This document shows positions 19,312 through 29,736 of a stretch of 64,000 bases of DNA, one piece after another. Where the stretch lies: positions 1,240,001 to 1,304,000 of the forward strand of contig NZ_OU015321.1 of NCBI RefSeq assembly GCF_907163105.1, in the 5' to 3' direction. This stretch comes from Cloacibacterium caeni. Its GTDB lineage: Bacteria; Bacteroidota; Bacteroidia; Flavobacteriales; Weeksellaceae. Made by a program: the position numbers and the translations under genes. Position 1 is the first letter of the stretch; each line of letters opens with the position of its first letter. The notes beneath the pieces are model-generated. The model had not been told where the DNA came from. It did not search any database and was given only the letters and a program-made list of their open reading frames with translations.

Positions 19312-20325
19312 CTATTTTTTATCTACTACAATTCTCTCTTTGCGATTGGCTAGTTCCCAAGCGGTAGCAAAAACCAATTGTGCTCTTTTTTGAAGTAAAG
19401 GATAATCAATCTTTTCTGGATCATCTGTTGGTTGATGATAATCTTCGTGGATGCCGTCAAAGAAAAACGCTACAGGAATTCCGTGTTTTGCAAAGTTATA
19501 ATGGTCACTTCTGTAGTATAATCTCATTGGATCATTCGGATCATCATATTTATAGTTGAGTTCAAGATTGTGTGTAATTTTGTTGGCAGCTTCATTGATG
19601 ACTTTTAACTCAGTAGAAAGCATATCAGAACCGATGACGTAGACATAGTTTTTGCCTTCGTTTTCTTTATCACTTCTACCAATCATGTCGATATTTAGGT
19701 TTGCCACGGTGTTCTTTAAATCAAATACTGGATTCTCGGAATAATATTTAGAACCCAATAAACCGTGTTCTTCCCCAGTTACATGTAAGAAAAGAATGGA
19801 ACGTTTTGGACCTTTTCCTGCTTTCTTGGCTTGTTGGAATGCTTCTGCGATTTCCATTACCGCAACTGTTCCACTTCCGTCGTCATCTGCACCATTGTAC
19901 ACTACTCCGTTATTGGTTCCAACGTGGTCATAGTGTGCAGAAATCACGATGATTTCCTCTGGTTTTTCTGTTCCTTCAATAAATGCCAGTATATTTTCTG
20001 AGTCAGGAAGCTCCCCTCTTCTGCTTTTTAGCGCTTCTTTTGGGACTTTTTGATAATAACTTCCCAATGCTTTTGGATAAGAAACGCCTAAGTTTTTATA
20101 GTAATCTATCATGTAAACGCCTGCTTTTTTTTGACCTTCAGAGCCGGTTTGTCTGCCTTCCATCTCGTCTGAAGCAATGACTATAAGGTTTTTCTTCAGT
20201 TCATCTGCCTTAATGGATTCATAGGCGGTTTTAAAAGCTTTTCCTTCGTAGGATAGGTTATTAGAAGCACAACTGTACAATACCAATGATGCTACTATTG
20301 GAACAAAAATTCTTGTCAATTTCAT
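19312..20325 (-). CDS. M28-family zinc peptidase lipoprotein
   Basis: A 337-residue lipoprotein. The start at 20325 gives the lipoprotein signal MKLTRIFVPIVASLVLYSC; the longer frame to 20493 adds a non-signal basic stretch. M28 landmarks with the two-zinc ligands are present: SAHYDHVG, NGADDDGSGTV, HVTGEEHGLLGSKYY, NIDMIGR and DYHQPTDD. It probably acts as an aminopeptidase in the periplasm or at the outer membrane. The nearest annotated relatives of this type are aminopeptidases or glutaminyl cyclases; the EEHG catalytic segment and general length favour peptidase. Monocistronic. Confidence 0.88.
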   Translation of the reverse strand: MKLTRIFVPIVASLVLYSCASNNLSYEGKAFKTAYESIKADELKKNLIVIASDEMEGRQTGSEGQKKAGVYMIDYYKNLGVSYPKALGSYYQKVPKEALKSRRGELPDSENILAFIEGTEKPEEIIVISAHYDHVGTNNGVVYNGADDDGSGTVAVMEIAEAFQQAKKAGKGPKRSILFLHVTGEEHGLLGSKYYSENPVFDLKNTVANLNIDMIGRSDKENEGKNYVYVIGSDMLSTELKVINEAANKITHNLELNYKYDDPNDPMRLYYRSDHYNFAKHGIPVAFFFDGIHEDYHQPTDDPEKIDYPLLQKRAQLVFATAWELANRKERIVVDKK

Positions 20326-20733
20326 CTTATCATAATTTTTAATGAAGTAAAAATAGTTTTTTTTAGGAAATAAATATCTAAAACCCTTACAAAAGCTAAG
20401 ATTAATCTTTGTTTTTCTGTATTTCTTAGTGATTTGATAATAGATTCTCCCCTTCTTTTGAGATGAAGAAGATATAAGATTTACATTCTTCATCAGTACC
20501 TTTGCTATACTTCAACTATACTACAACTATACTATAAACTACCTTTATACATTAATTAATCTCGTTTATTCCATAGCTGAGACTTGTTGAAATGGTGTGG
20601 GATGCGATGTAAAGTCGTGAGGTTGATGAGTTATGAGTTATGAGTTAAGATGAGGGATTTATTTGATGGAGATTTTGATAAAAAAGGAGGTTTTTCAAAG
20701 GGAAAAAAGATTATTTTTGGATAAACTATCGAA
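20326..20733. other. Divergent spacer with -7 box for the aminotransferase
   Basis: No gene. It contains iterated 'acta/tact' sequence around 20505-20545 and short 'atgagtt' repeats around 20628-20650. TATTTTTG at 20712-20719 fits TAnnTTTG, 14 nt before the aminotransferase ATG. No convincing -33 TTG at the usual spacing. Confidence 0.45.
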
Positions 20734-21876
20734 ATGAAATTACCTATAAAACATCACGGAGCCGAAATCACTATTTTTTCTGAAATGACGGCACTTGCTA
20801 ATCAATTTGGAGCGGTGAATCTGTCACAAGGTTTTCCTGATGATGACATCGATCAAGCTTTGAAGAAGTTTCTTGCGGAAGGAACGAATAAAAATTTTAA
20901 TCAATACGCTCCTAGTTTTGGTTTTCCTGCGTTGATAGAAAATCTTATCACGTTTAATCATGCCAGAAAAAATCCGATAGATTTTTCTTCTTCGGAAATT
21001 ACGATTACACCAGGAGCAAGTTATGGAATTTATACCGCGCTTTCTGCGATTTTAGAAATTGGCGATGAAGTGATAGTGCTGGAACCTGCTTATGATAGCT
21101 ACATTCCATCGATTGAAATGAATGGGGCAAAGCCTGTTTTGGTTTCTTTGAATGAAGATTTTTTACCCGATTTTGAAAAAATTAAAACGGCAATTACTGA
21201 AAAAACAAAAGCTATCCTTATCAATTCCCCGCATAATCCTACGGGAAAAATTTGGAGAAAAGAAGATTTTGAAAGGCTCTATCAACTCATTAAAGACACT
21301 GAAATCATCGTTATCTCCGATGAAGTGTATGATTTAATTACCTTTGATAACGCTGAATTTTATAGTATTTTTCATCATGCGGAACTTAGACATAGGAGTT
21401 TTGCGATTTTTTCTTTTGGGAAAATGTTTCATCTCACGGGTTGGAAAGTTGGGTATATTTTGGCTTGTGAAGCATTGACCAAAGCTTTTAGAAAAGTGCA
21501 TCAGTACATCAGTTTCAGTGTAAATACTCCTGCTCAATATGCTTTGGCGAAATATTTAGAGGTTTTTAATCCTGAAAAAAATCAACAGTATTTGCAGGAA
21601 AAAAGAGATTTCTTTTTGGCTCAATTTAAAGATTTGCCTTTTACTTTTAAGGAAAAATCAGAAGGAAGCTATTTTCAGATTGCCAGTTATGAGAACATTT
21701 CTAACTTACCTGACAAGGAATTCTGCATTTGGCTCACGAAAGAGTACCATGTTGCCACGATACCGCTTTGTTCGTTTTACCAAGACCAAAGAAACACGGG
21801 AATGATTAGATTCTGCTTCAGTAAAAGGACAGAAACGATATTAAAAGCTGCTGAAAATTTGAGAAGGTTAGTTTGA
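20734..21876 (+). CDS. PLP-dependent aminotransferase, methionine aminotransferase type (YbdL-like)
   Basis: A 380-residue fold-type I aminotransferase. Visible are the N-terminal IFSEMTALANQFGAVNLSQG segment, SPHNPTGK, the ISDEVYD Asp/Tyr pair for PLP, the Schiff-base lysine in FSFGKMFHLTGWKVGY, and the carboxylate-binding Arg near the C-terminus (GMIRFCFSK). The pattern is that of bacterial methionine aminotransferases in the methionine salvage or keto-acid pool; substrate preference is inferred from family. It stands alone, followed directly by the repeat array. A damaged 3' copy of a paralogue lies at 38542-38790. Confidence 0.88.
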   Translation: MKLPIKHHGAEITIFSEMTALANQFGAVNLSQGFPDDDIDQALKKFLAEGTNKNFNQYAPSFGFPALIENLITFNHARKNPIDFSSSEITITPGASYGIYTALSAILEIGDEVIVLEPAYDSYIPSIEMNGAKPVLVSLNEDFLPDFEKIKTAITEKTKAILINSPHNPTGKIWRKEDFERLYQLIKDTEIIVISDEVYDLITFDNAEFYSIFHHAELRHRSFAIFSFGKMFHLTGWKVGYILACEALTKAFRKVHQYISFSVNTPAQYALAKYLEVFNPEKNQQYLQEKRDFFLAQFKDLPFTFKEKSEGSYFQIASYENISNLPDKEFCIWLTKEYHVATIPLCSFYQDQRNTGMIRFCFSKRTETILKAAENLRRLV

Positions 21877-21904
21877 AAGACATGAGAGATTTTTGAGATT
21901 GAGG

Positions 21905-24900
21905 TATTTTTAAACGCAAAGGTTTTTATTCTTGAATTGCTTTTTAAGTGAGCTAAGTTGGCGAAATTCATTCGCTATGAAGCTTTATGGGAATTGTTAT
22001 TTAAACAGACTTTTTTCTATCACAAAGTTCACGGAGAGCAGGTGAAATGATAGCGTTTTTGAGGGCTCTGAGGAACATCGGAGATGTTCTGGAAAGGTCA
22101 CGAATTTTCGGTTGGCAGGTGTAGAAAAACTTTTTCCTTGATGAAGAGATTCTTCACTACTCTACGCTTCGTTCAGAATGACATGGTTCTGTTTTTTACT
22201 CACGATTAGGAATCTGTTTCAGTGGAAGAATTATTTTTGAAACGCAAAGGTTTTTTATTATTCCTATGTTTTTAAGGAAGCAAAGCGGGAATTCGCTAGC
22301 GAATTGATGAAGCGTGTGTTTTAAAATGTTTTTTCCGAACGTAGTTATTTGCGGTGTGGCTTCGACAGGCTCAGCCACCGTGTATGAAAATTATTTTTAT
22401 GCTCAGCCACCGTGTATGAAAATTATTTTTATACTCTTTTGTTTTATTTTTTAAACGCAAAGGTTTTTATTATTGAATTGCTTTTTAAGTGAGCTAAGTT
22501 GGCGAAATTCATTCGCTTTGAAGCGGGGTGGAAATTGTATATTTTCTATCACAAAGTTCTCGGAGATGTGGTGAAATGATGGCGCTTTTGAGGGCTCTGA
22601 GGAACATTGGAAATTGTGAAGATGTGAAGTTGAAATATTTTTCTTTTTGAAGAGATTCTTCACTACTCTACGCTTCGTTCAGAATGACATGGTTCTGTTT
22701 TTTACTCACGATTAGGAATCTGAATTATTTTTGAAACGCAAAGGTTTTTATCATTGAATTGCTTTTTTAAGCGAGCAAAGCGGGAATTCGCTAGCGAATT
22801 GATGAAGCGTGTGTTTTAAAATGTTTTTTTCGAACGGATTTATTTGTGGTGTGGCTTCGACAGGCTCAGCCACCGTGTATGAAAATTATTTTTATGCTCA
22901 GCCACCAAGTATGAAAATTATTTTTATGCTCTTTTGTTTTATTTTTTAAACGCAAAGGTTTTTATTATTGAATTGCTTTTTTAAGTATGCTAAGTTGGCG
23001 AAATTCATTCGCTATGAAGCTTTATGGGAATTGTTATTTAAACAGACTTTTTTCTATCACAAAGTTCACGGAGAGCAGGTGAAATGATGGTGTTTTTGAG
23101 GGCTCTGAGGAACATCGGAGATGTTCTGGAAAGGTCACGAATTTTCGGTTGGCAGATGTAGAAAAACTTTTTCCTTAATGAAGAGATTCTTCACTACTCT
23201 ACGCTTCGTTCAGAATGACATGGTTCTGTTTTTTACTCACGATTAGGAATCTGTTTCAGTGGAAGAATTATTTTTGAAACGCAAAGGTTTTTTATTATTC
23301 CTATGTTTTTAAGGAAGCAAAGTAGGAATTCGCTAGCGAATTGATGAAGCGTGTGTTTTAAACGTATTTATTTATGTTGTGGCTTCGACAGGCTCAGCCA
23401 CCGTGTATGAAAATTATTTTTATGCTCAGCCACCAAGTATGAAAATTATTTTTATGCTCTTTTGTTTTATTTTTTAAACGCAAAATTTTTATTCTTTCAT
23501 TACTTTTTTAAGTGAGCTAAGTTGGCGAAATTCATTCGCTATGAAGCTTTATGGGAATTGTTATTTAAACAGACTTTTTTCTATCACAAAGTTCACGGAG
23601 AGCAGGTGAAATGATGGTGTTTTTGAGGGCTCTGAGGAACATCGGAGATTCTTCACTACTCTACGCTTCGTTCAGAATGACATGGTTCTGTTTTTTACTC
23701 ACGATTAGGAATCTGTATTATTTTTGAAACGCAAAGGTTTTTTATTATTCCTATGTTTTTAAGGAAGCAAAGTAGGAATTCGCTAGCGAATTGATGAAGC
23801 GTGTGTTTTAAAATGTTTTTTTCGAACGGATTTATTTGTGGTGTGGCTTCGACAGGCTCAGCCACCGTGTATGAAAATTATTTTTATGCTCAGCCACCGT
23901 GTATGAAAATTATTTTTATGCTCTTTTGTTTTATTTTTTAAACGCAAAATTTTTATTATTGAATTGCTTTTTTAAGTATGCTAAGTTGGCGAAATTCATT
24001 CGCTATGAAGCTTTATGGGAATTGTTATTTAAACAGACTTTTTTCTATCACAAAGTTCACGGAGATGTGGTGAAATGATGGCGTTTTTGAGGGCTCTGAG
24101 GAACATCGGAGATGTTCTGGAAAGGTCACGAATTTTCGGTTGGCAGGTGTAGAAAAACTTTTTCCTTGATGAAGAGATTCTTCACTACTCTACGCTTCGT
24201 TCAGAATGACATGGTTCTGTTTTTTACTCACGATTAGGAATCTGAATTATTTTTGAAACGCAAAGATTTTTATCATTGAATTGCTTTTTTAAGCGAGCAA
24301 AGTAGGAATTCGCTAGCGAATTGATGAAGCGTGTGTTTTAAAATGTTTTTTTCGAACGGATTTATTTGTGGTGTGGCTTCGACAGGCTCAGCCACCGTGT
24401 ATGAAAATTATTTTTATGCTCAGCCACCAAGTATGAAAATTATTTTTATGCTCTTTTGTTTTATTTTTGAAACGCAAAGATTTTTTATTATTCCTATGTT
24501 TTTAAGGAAGCAAAGTAGGAATTCGCTAGCGAATTGATGAAGCGTGTGTTTTAAAATGTTTTTTTCGAACGGATTTATTTGTGGTGTGGCTTCGACAGGC
24601 TCAGCCACCGTGTATGAAAATTATTTTTATGCTCAGCCACCAAGTATGAAAATTATTTTTATGCTCTTTTGTTTTATTTTTTGAAGCGTAAAGGTTTTAT
24701 TCTTTCATTACTTTTTTAAGTATGCTAAGTTGGCGAAATTCATTCGCTCTGAAGCTTTATGGGAATTGTTATTTAAACAGACTTTTTTCTATCACAAAGT
24801 TCACGGAGAGCAGGTGAAATGATAGCGTTTTTGAGGGCTCTGAGGAACATCGGAGATGTTCTGGAAAGGTCACGAATTTTCGGTTGGCAGGTGTAGAAAA

Positions 24901-25430
24901 ACTTTTTCCTTGATGAAGAGATTCTTCACTACTCTACGCTTCGTTCAGAATGACATGGTTCTGTTTTTTACTCACGATTAGGAATCTGTTTCAGTGGAAG
25001 AATTATTTTTGAAACGCAAAGGTTTTTTATTATTCCTATGTTTTTAAGGAAGCAAAGTAGGAATTCGCTAGCGAATTGATGAAGCGTGTGTTTTAAAATG
25101 TTTTTTCCGAACGTAGTTATTTGTGGTGTGGCTTCGACAGGCTCAGCCACCGTGTATGAAAATTATTTTTATGCTCAGCCACCGTGTATGAAAATTATTT
25201 TTATGCTCAGCCACCGTGTATGAAAATTATTTTTATACTCTTTTGTTTTATTTTTTGAAGCGTAAAGGTTTTATTCTTTCATTACTTTTTTAAGTATGCT
25301 AAGTTGGCGAAATTCATTCGCTATGAAGCTTTATGGGAATTGTTATTTAAACAGACTTTTTTCTATCACAAAGTTCACGGAGATGTGGTGAAATGATAGC
25401 GTTTTTGAGGGCTCTGAGGAACATCGGAAC
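21905..25430. repeat. Tandem array of about seven composite repeats (roughly 0.5 kb each)
   Basis: The region is gene-free. Each unit is built from three blocks. A begins with aacgcaaag...gctaagttggcgaaattc and ends at gctctgaggaacatcgg. B is the attcttcactactctacgc / cacgattaggaatctg block. C is the gaaacgcaaag...gaattcgctagcgaattg block, ending in cttcgacaggctcagccacc. The last is followed by a 32-bp sub-repeat with gtatgaaaattatttttat (two copies per unit, three in the last). Block C ends occur near 22.36, 22.85, 23.38, 23.84, 24.38, 24.60 and 25.14 kb. One unit is reduced to about 220 bp. The small minus-strand frames beginning MAEPVEA are repeat by-products. Confidence 0.9.
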
Positions 25431-25546
25431 TCAAAGTCTGGAGACTTTGCGCAGCAATGTGTTTTTAAAATTGAGTTATTGATGCTTTGAAAGTATAATA
25501 TTTGTAAAAGTTTTTGTATATTTGATTGAAGCAACTTGCACTCTGA

Positions 25547-25599
25547 ATTTGCTAAATCCCAAGAACGGAAGTAAACTTCATTCTCGGGACTTCGCAAAT
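25547..25599. repeat. Hairpin repeat D, copy 1
   Basis: A nested fold: atttgc/gcaaat outer, tcccaagaa/ttctcggga middle, gaag-taaa-cttc inner. The core is nearly identical to copy 2 at 27856-27898. It lies immediately upstream of the CGTTAGCAGAA end of the first cassette-like unit. Confidence 0.75.
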
Positions 25600-25747
25600 C
25601 CGCCGAAGCGTTAGCAGAAATGTTACCAAAAATCCGCACAAACATTAGCGTTTTTTAACAAAGTTTATATAAATTTTAAAACAGCACACAGAAAGTTTCT
25701 GAAAATTTTATTATTTCTTTGAAGCCCAAACTAAAATAATTCAAATT

Positions 25748-27472
25748 ATGAAGTCAAAAATCTTAATTCTTTCATTATTTTCAAGCCTTCTGTTTTCACA
25801 ATCTAGAATGAACCTTGACTTTGAAAATGTAACCGATAATAATAAAATGTTAAAGTGGTTAACAAACAAAAAAAATCAAATTATTGAAGTTGATACTATA
25901 ACTAAATTTGAAGGGAAAAGAAGTTTAAAAATTACAGGAGAAAGTAAATTATCAGATGATAAAAATGATTTTGCTGTAGTAATGCAGAAAATTCAAAAAA
26001 AATATCTCAACGGAAAAGAATTCACCCTTAAAGCAAGAATAAAATCCCAAAGTGATTTTGATGGTGCAGCTTTTCCCTATTTAAGAACATTAAATAAAGA
26101 TAAAAAAAATATTTCATTTCTCAATCAACAAGACAAACCAATAAAAGGAAATACAGATTGGCAGGAACTAATAATAAAAATTCCTATTCTAGAAAATGTA
26201 GAAAATTTAGATTTTGGATTTGTATATAAAGGAAAAGGAAGCGCTTGGTTTGATAATGTAGAGATATTGCTTGACGGAAAACCAATTGAGAAACCTCTTA
26301 AAGAATTAACTTCTCAACAAATTACAGCAATAAAAAAATATGTTTATCCACTAAGTTCATTTGAACCCAATAATAATGATAATTCTGACCTTAAAATATT
26401 GAGAAATCTAATTGGAAGTTCAAAGGTAGTTGCATTGGGTGAGTCAACTCACGGTTCAAGTGAAATCTATAAAATGAAAGATAGATTAATAAGATATTTA
26501 GCAGAAAAAGAGAATTTTGATATTTTTTCTATTGAAGCGCAAATGCAACAATCGTATTTGGTTGAAAATTACACTAATGGTAATTCAACTTTGAAAGAAG
26601 CAATGAGAAACCTTGGTTTTTGGACTTGGAAAACAAAAGAAATGGCAAATCTATTAAATTGGATGAAAGATTTTAACAAAGACAAGAAAAAAATCAGTTT
26701 CACGGGATTTGATATGCAAAGTGTTAGCGAACCAATTAAACAGTTACGAGCAACTTTCAAAGATGATACAGAATTACAAAATAAATTTGATAAACTCTCA
26801 CTTAAAATTCAAGAATTTTTAGAAGAAAACAAAAATATAAGGAGAAACTATATTTTAACTGATGACCAATCTAAAACGATTTATCCAATCCTATCAGAAA
26901 TAAAATCGAAAATCACTTCTGCAAATAATTTAACTGACAGCGAGAAAAAATGGCAAAATCAAAATTTGAGAATTATAGAACAAATCTTGCAGAAAACTAT
27001 GATTAGTAGGGATAAATTTATGGCAGAAAATTTTATGTGGATAAAGAATAACAATCCGAATTCAAAATTTATTGTTTGGGCTCATAACGGACACATAAAT
27101 AAAGACAAACTGAGAATGGGAGGATTTTTAGATGAAAAATTAAAAAATGATTATCTAACATTTGGATTTGCTTTTTTTGATGGAACTTATAAAGCAATGT
27201 ATAATAAAGACTTAGGAAATGTTACCGCTCAAACACCATATTTAGGAACATACGAATATTGGTTGAACTCATTAAATGAGCCTTATTTTATTTTGGATAT
27301 TAGAAAAATGAAAGAAGATAAAGATTTGAAATATTTACTTACCGATTTTGATTTGAGAACAACAGGTTCCACAAAAACAAATAACGAGTTTAGTTATAGA
27401 AATTTAGCAGAGGATTTTGATTATTTAATTTTCATAAATAAATCAACAAACTCTGATTTCAACTATGAATAA
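25748..27472 (+). CDS. Erythromycin esterase family protein with N-terminal beta domain
   Basis: A 574-residue exported protein (signal peptide MKSKILILSLFSSLLFSQ). Residues about 20-175 form a jelly-roll/galactose-binding-like domain (DFENVTDNNK start, AWFDNVEILLDG end). Residues about 205-560 are the erythromycin-esterase-like fold with VVALGESTHGSSE near 228, SIEAQ, FTGFDMQS and WAHNGHI carrying the conserved His/Glu set. True macrolide esterases (Ere) are cytosolic and shorter. The signal peptide and extra domain suggest a different substrate, so resistance is not claimed. It sits inside the first cassette-like unit and is followed by a terminator at 27623-27650. Confidence 0.85.
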   Translation: MKSKILILSLFSSLLFSQSRMNLDFENVTDNNKMLKWLTNKKNQIIEVDTITKFEGKRSLKITGESKLSDDKNDFAVVMQKIQKKYLNGKEFTLKARIKSQSDFDGAAFPYLRTLNKDKKNISFLNQQDKPIKGNTDWQELIIKIPILENVENLDFGFVYKGKGSAWFDNVEILLDGKPIEKPLKELTSQQITAIKKYVYPLSSFEPNNNDNSDLKILRNLIGSSKVVALGESTHGSSEIYKMKDRLIRYLAEKENFDIFSIEAQMQQSYLVENYTNGNSTLKEAMRNLGFWTWKTKEMANLLNWMKDFNKDKKKISFTGFDMQSVSEPIKQLRATFKDDTELQNKFDKLSLKIQEFLEENKNIRRNYILTDDQSKTIYPILSEIKSKITSANNLTDSEKKWQNQNLRIIEQILQKTMISRDKFMAENFMWIKNNNPNSKFIVWAHNGHINKDKLRMGGFLDEKLKNDYLTFGFAFFDGTYKAMYNKDLGNVTAQTPYLGTYEYWLNSLNEPYFILDIRKMKEDKDLKYLLTDFDLRTTGSTKTNNEFSYRNLAEDFDYLIFINKSTNSDFNYE

Positions 27473-27622
27473 AACACTTCTGCTAATAACTAGAGTTTCG
27501 TTGCGTGCGGAGCACGAACAATGAAACTCCTGTTGAACCCTTCGGCTAGCTCAGGGCAGGCTCGCTTTGGGAGCTCTTTTCAGGAGTTATGGGGTTGTCG
27601 TAAAATTTTTAAATGATATTTG

Positions 27623-27650
27623 AAAGAGAACTGGTAGTTCTCTTTTTTTT
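27623..27650 (+). terminator. Intrinsic terminator after the esterase-like gene
   Basis: Stem aaagagaac (27623-27631) with gttctcttt (27637-27645), 5-nt loop, followed by T-run. Confidence 0.8.
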
Positions 27651-27855
27651 GGGTAGTAGTTTTTGGCGGTTTTTTGTTGTTTTGAAATGTCTATCCTACA
27701 TGTTAATAAAAATACCGAACACAGTTTTTTACACTTCATTTATTTTGTTAACTTTGTATGAAACTAGTTATCAAAAACTTAAAATCTATAACACACTTAC
27801 ACTAAAATTTTACGGCAGTAGAGATGCAGATTATATCCATAGATGGAAATCTGCA

Positions 27856-27898
27856 AAATCCCAAGAACGGAAGTAAACTTCATTTTCGGGACTTCACA
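27856..27898. repeat. Hairpin repeat D, copy 2
   Basis: Same sequence as 25556-25597 apart from a few changes. The gaag-taaa-cttc core and the cccaagaa/ttttcggg stem are conserved. It is directly followed by tccgccgaaccgttgg, matching the layout of copy 1 (tccgccgaagcgttag). Confidence 0.8.
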
Positions 27899-27966
27899 AA
27901 TCCGCCGAACCGTTGGTGGTAATGCTAAAAGAGACATACCTTTAAATTAAAAATAGAATCGAGACA

Positions 27967-29736
27967 ATGGAAGAACAAAAAATAATAAGCAGACGATTTA
28001 AAGACATTTTTGACACAAATGTGAGATATGAAATCCCCTTTTTCCAACGTGGATATGCTTGGGAAAAAAAACAATGGGAAAAACTTTGGGAGGATATTTA
28101 CGAAGAAATCTTACCTGCTTTAGAAAACAATAATTTTGAAGATGAAGAACATTTCTTTGGTCCAGTGGTGGTTTTAGAAAAGAGTAATGCTCCTCATCCA
28201 AATTTGAAAAGATATCTAATCATAGACGGACAACAAAGGATAACTACTATTTACATACTACTTGGATTGATTAAAAAATCACTAAATAACCTTAGCCATC
28301 TTTCATCCGAAGCACAAAATTACTGTGCTGAAATTGATAAACTATTAAGTAATAATGTGAGTGGTGGCGATGATTATTTAAAACTTAAAGTTTTCAGCAG
28401 TAAAGGAGACAGGTATCCAACCTATAAAACTGTATTCCAAGAAAACCCAACTAGTCCATATTTAGCAGAAGACCAACAACTATATTTTCCTGACACCAAT
28501 AAAATTGACCTTTTTGTAAAGTTTTATGATAAAAAGACCAAAAACTATAATGTACAAGACTTATGGCAATTATATCAAGTTTTAACAAAATCCCTAACTA
28601 TTGTTTGGATTCCATTGGATGAAAAGAAAGACGATGCTCAAGCAATTTTTGAAAGTTTGAATGATGCCGGAATGCCTTTAACAGCGTCTGAACTTCTGTG
28701 TAATTATATTTTCAGGCCAATCTTAAATGATAATACAAATGAACACGAAAAACTGCACAACGAATTTTGGTTAAAAGCCAGAAAAGAAGTCGGAGAAAAC
28801 AATTTTGAAGATTATTTAATTAATCTTTTCTCAATAGGTGAAAAAAAGAGAATTGGTCAGGGAAGAAGAATGTATGTACATTTTAAAAATAGAAACAAGA
28901 AAATAACTAGAGACAAGGCTATTGCTACCTTAAAAGACATTTTGGAGAATGCTAAGTATTACAACAATATTAAACAGCCGCTAAAATATCCTCATAAGGA
29001 CGGTAGAATAAAAAATTTGCTCTATAACATCTCGCAAACAAATATGACCTCAATAACACCATTTTTAATGAGTGTTCTAAAAGGGTATGAACTAAATAAT
29101 TTGACAGATGTTGAAACGATTGAATTATTACAAGAGACATATGTTTTGCTTGTTAGAAGCAAGATTGCTAACAGAAGAGTAACTAAATTTGATACATTTT
29201 TCCCTTCATTATTAAGTGAAATTGTAAATGAGCCTGACAAACCAAGAGCAATTGAAAAGAAATTTCAAACTGAAGGTTTATGGGTTTCTAATCAGGAATT
29301 TGAAGATGCTTTTTTGACAAAAGAGCTTTACAATCAAAGAGAATTAAATTTTGCGAGACACATTTTACAGGAGTTAGATAAACATCTTCAAGATTATAAA
29401 GAATACCCTGACTACTCAACGATAAATACAATTGAACATATATTACCTCAAACTTTAGATAACCATTGGAAAGAATATCTGAATGAAGATGCTGAAAATC
29501 CGAATTTAAAAATTGTCATAAACACGGTCGGCAATCTACTCTTAAATAGTAGTCCTGCGAATAGTTCCTTTGGACAAAAACCTTACTCAGAAAAATTAAA
29601 TCTTTATACTGATGTTTCCGCATTATCAAGGCAATTAAAGCAGGACAAAATTCCATCTTGGAATATTAGCGAAATCAACAATCGTTCAAAACGACTTGCA
29701 GAAAATGCATTGAATATTTGGAAATGGAAAAACTAA
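27967..29736 (+). CDS. DUF262/DUF1524 protein, GmrSD-like nuclease (putative defence)
   Basis: A 589-residue cytosolic protein. The N-terminal DUF262 (ParB-like) domain has PFFQRGYAWEKKQW near residue 25, the hallmark IDGQQRITT near 86 and SLNDAGMPLTASELL near 237. The C-terminal DUF1524 His-Me finger nuclease region has NTIEHILPQ near 488 and NTVGNLLLNSS near 516. The pair is the single-chain GmrSD/type IV restriction architecture, which uses NTPs and cleaves modified (glucosylated hydroxymethyl-C) DNA in studied members. The target here is unknown. It occupies the second cassette-like unit on its own. The 14-bp end AGCACTACCACCAA lies 2 bp after the stop. Confidence 0.85.
   Translation: MEEQKIISRRFKDIFDTNVRYEIPFFQRGYAWEKKQWEKLWEDIYEEILPALENNNFEDEEHFFGPVVVLEKSNAPHPNLKRYLIIDGQQRITTIYILLGLIKKSLNNLSHLSSEAQNYCAEIDKLLSNNVSGGDDYLKLKVFSSKGDRYPTYKTVFQENPTSPYLAEDQQLYFPDTNKIDLFVKFYDKKTKNYNVQDLWQLYQVLTKSLTIVWIPLDEKKDDAQAIFESLNDAGMPLTASELLCNYIFRPILNDNTNEHEKLHNEFWLKARKEVGENNFEDYLINLFSIGEKKRIGQGRRMYVHFKNRNKKITRDKAIATLKDILENAKYYNNIKQPLKYPHKDGRIKNLLYNISQTNMTSITPFLMSVLKGYELNNLTDVETIELLQETYVLLVRSKIANRRVTKFDTFFPSLLSEIVNEPDKPRAIEKKFQTEGLWVSNQEFEDAFLTKELYNQRELNFARHILQELDKHLQDYKEYPDYSTINTIEHILPQTLDNHWKEYLNEDAENPNLKIVINTVGNLLLNSSPANSSFGQKPYSEKLNLYTDVSALSRQLKQDKIPSWNISEINNRSKRLAENALNIWKWKN

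Larger units (their letters stand above)
27473..27966. other. Spacer between two cassette-like units
   Basis: Just after the stop lies ACTTCTGCTAA, complementary to the start of the first unit. Then follow an imperfect hairpin (gagtttcgttgcgtg with cacgaacaatgaaactc), a dispersed cccttcggctagctcaggg motif and a terminator (27623-27650). Hairpin repeat D copy 2 (27856-27898) is next, and CGTTGGTGGTAATGCT (27911-27926) opens the second unit. The 87-codon frame at 27613-27876 runs through these repeats and is not believed. Confidence 0.6.

Noticed and set aside
22196-25150. Several small minus-strand frames beginning MAEPVEATPQI
   Set aside because: They are identical by-products of the tandem repeat (reverse of cttcgacaggctcagccacc) and end at random points of the unit; no independent sign of translation.
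21905-25430. CRISPR-like or satellite coding array
   Set aside because: Units of about 0.5 kb with no unique spacers and no long conserved frame.
25748-27472. Calling the esterase-like gene a macrolide resistance gene
   Set aside because: It has a signal peptide and an extra N-terminal domain absent from proven Ere enzymes; sequence alone does not support resistance.
27613-27876. 87-codon frame between the two cassette-like genes
   Set aside because: It runs through a terminator tract and hairpin repeat D and has a Phe/Leu-rich, non-protein-like start.
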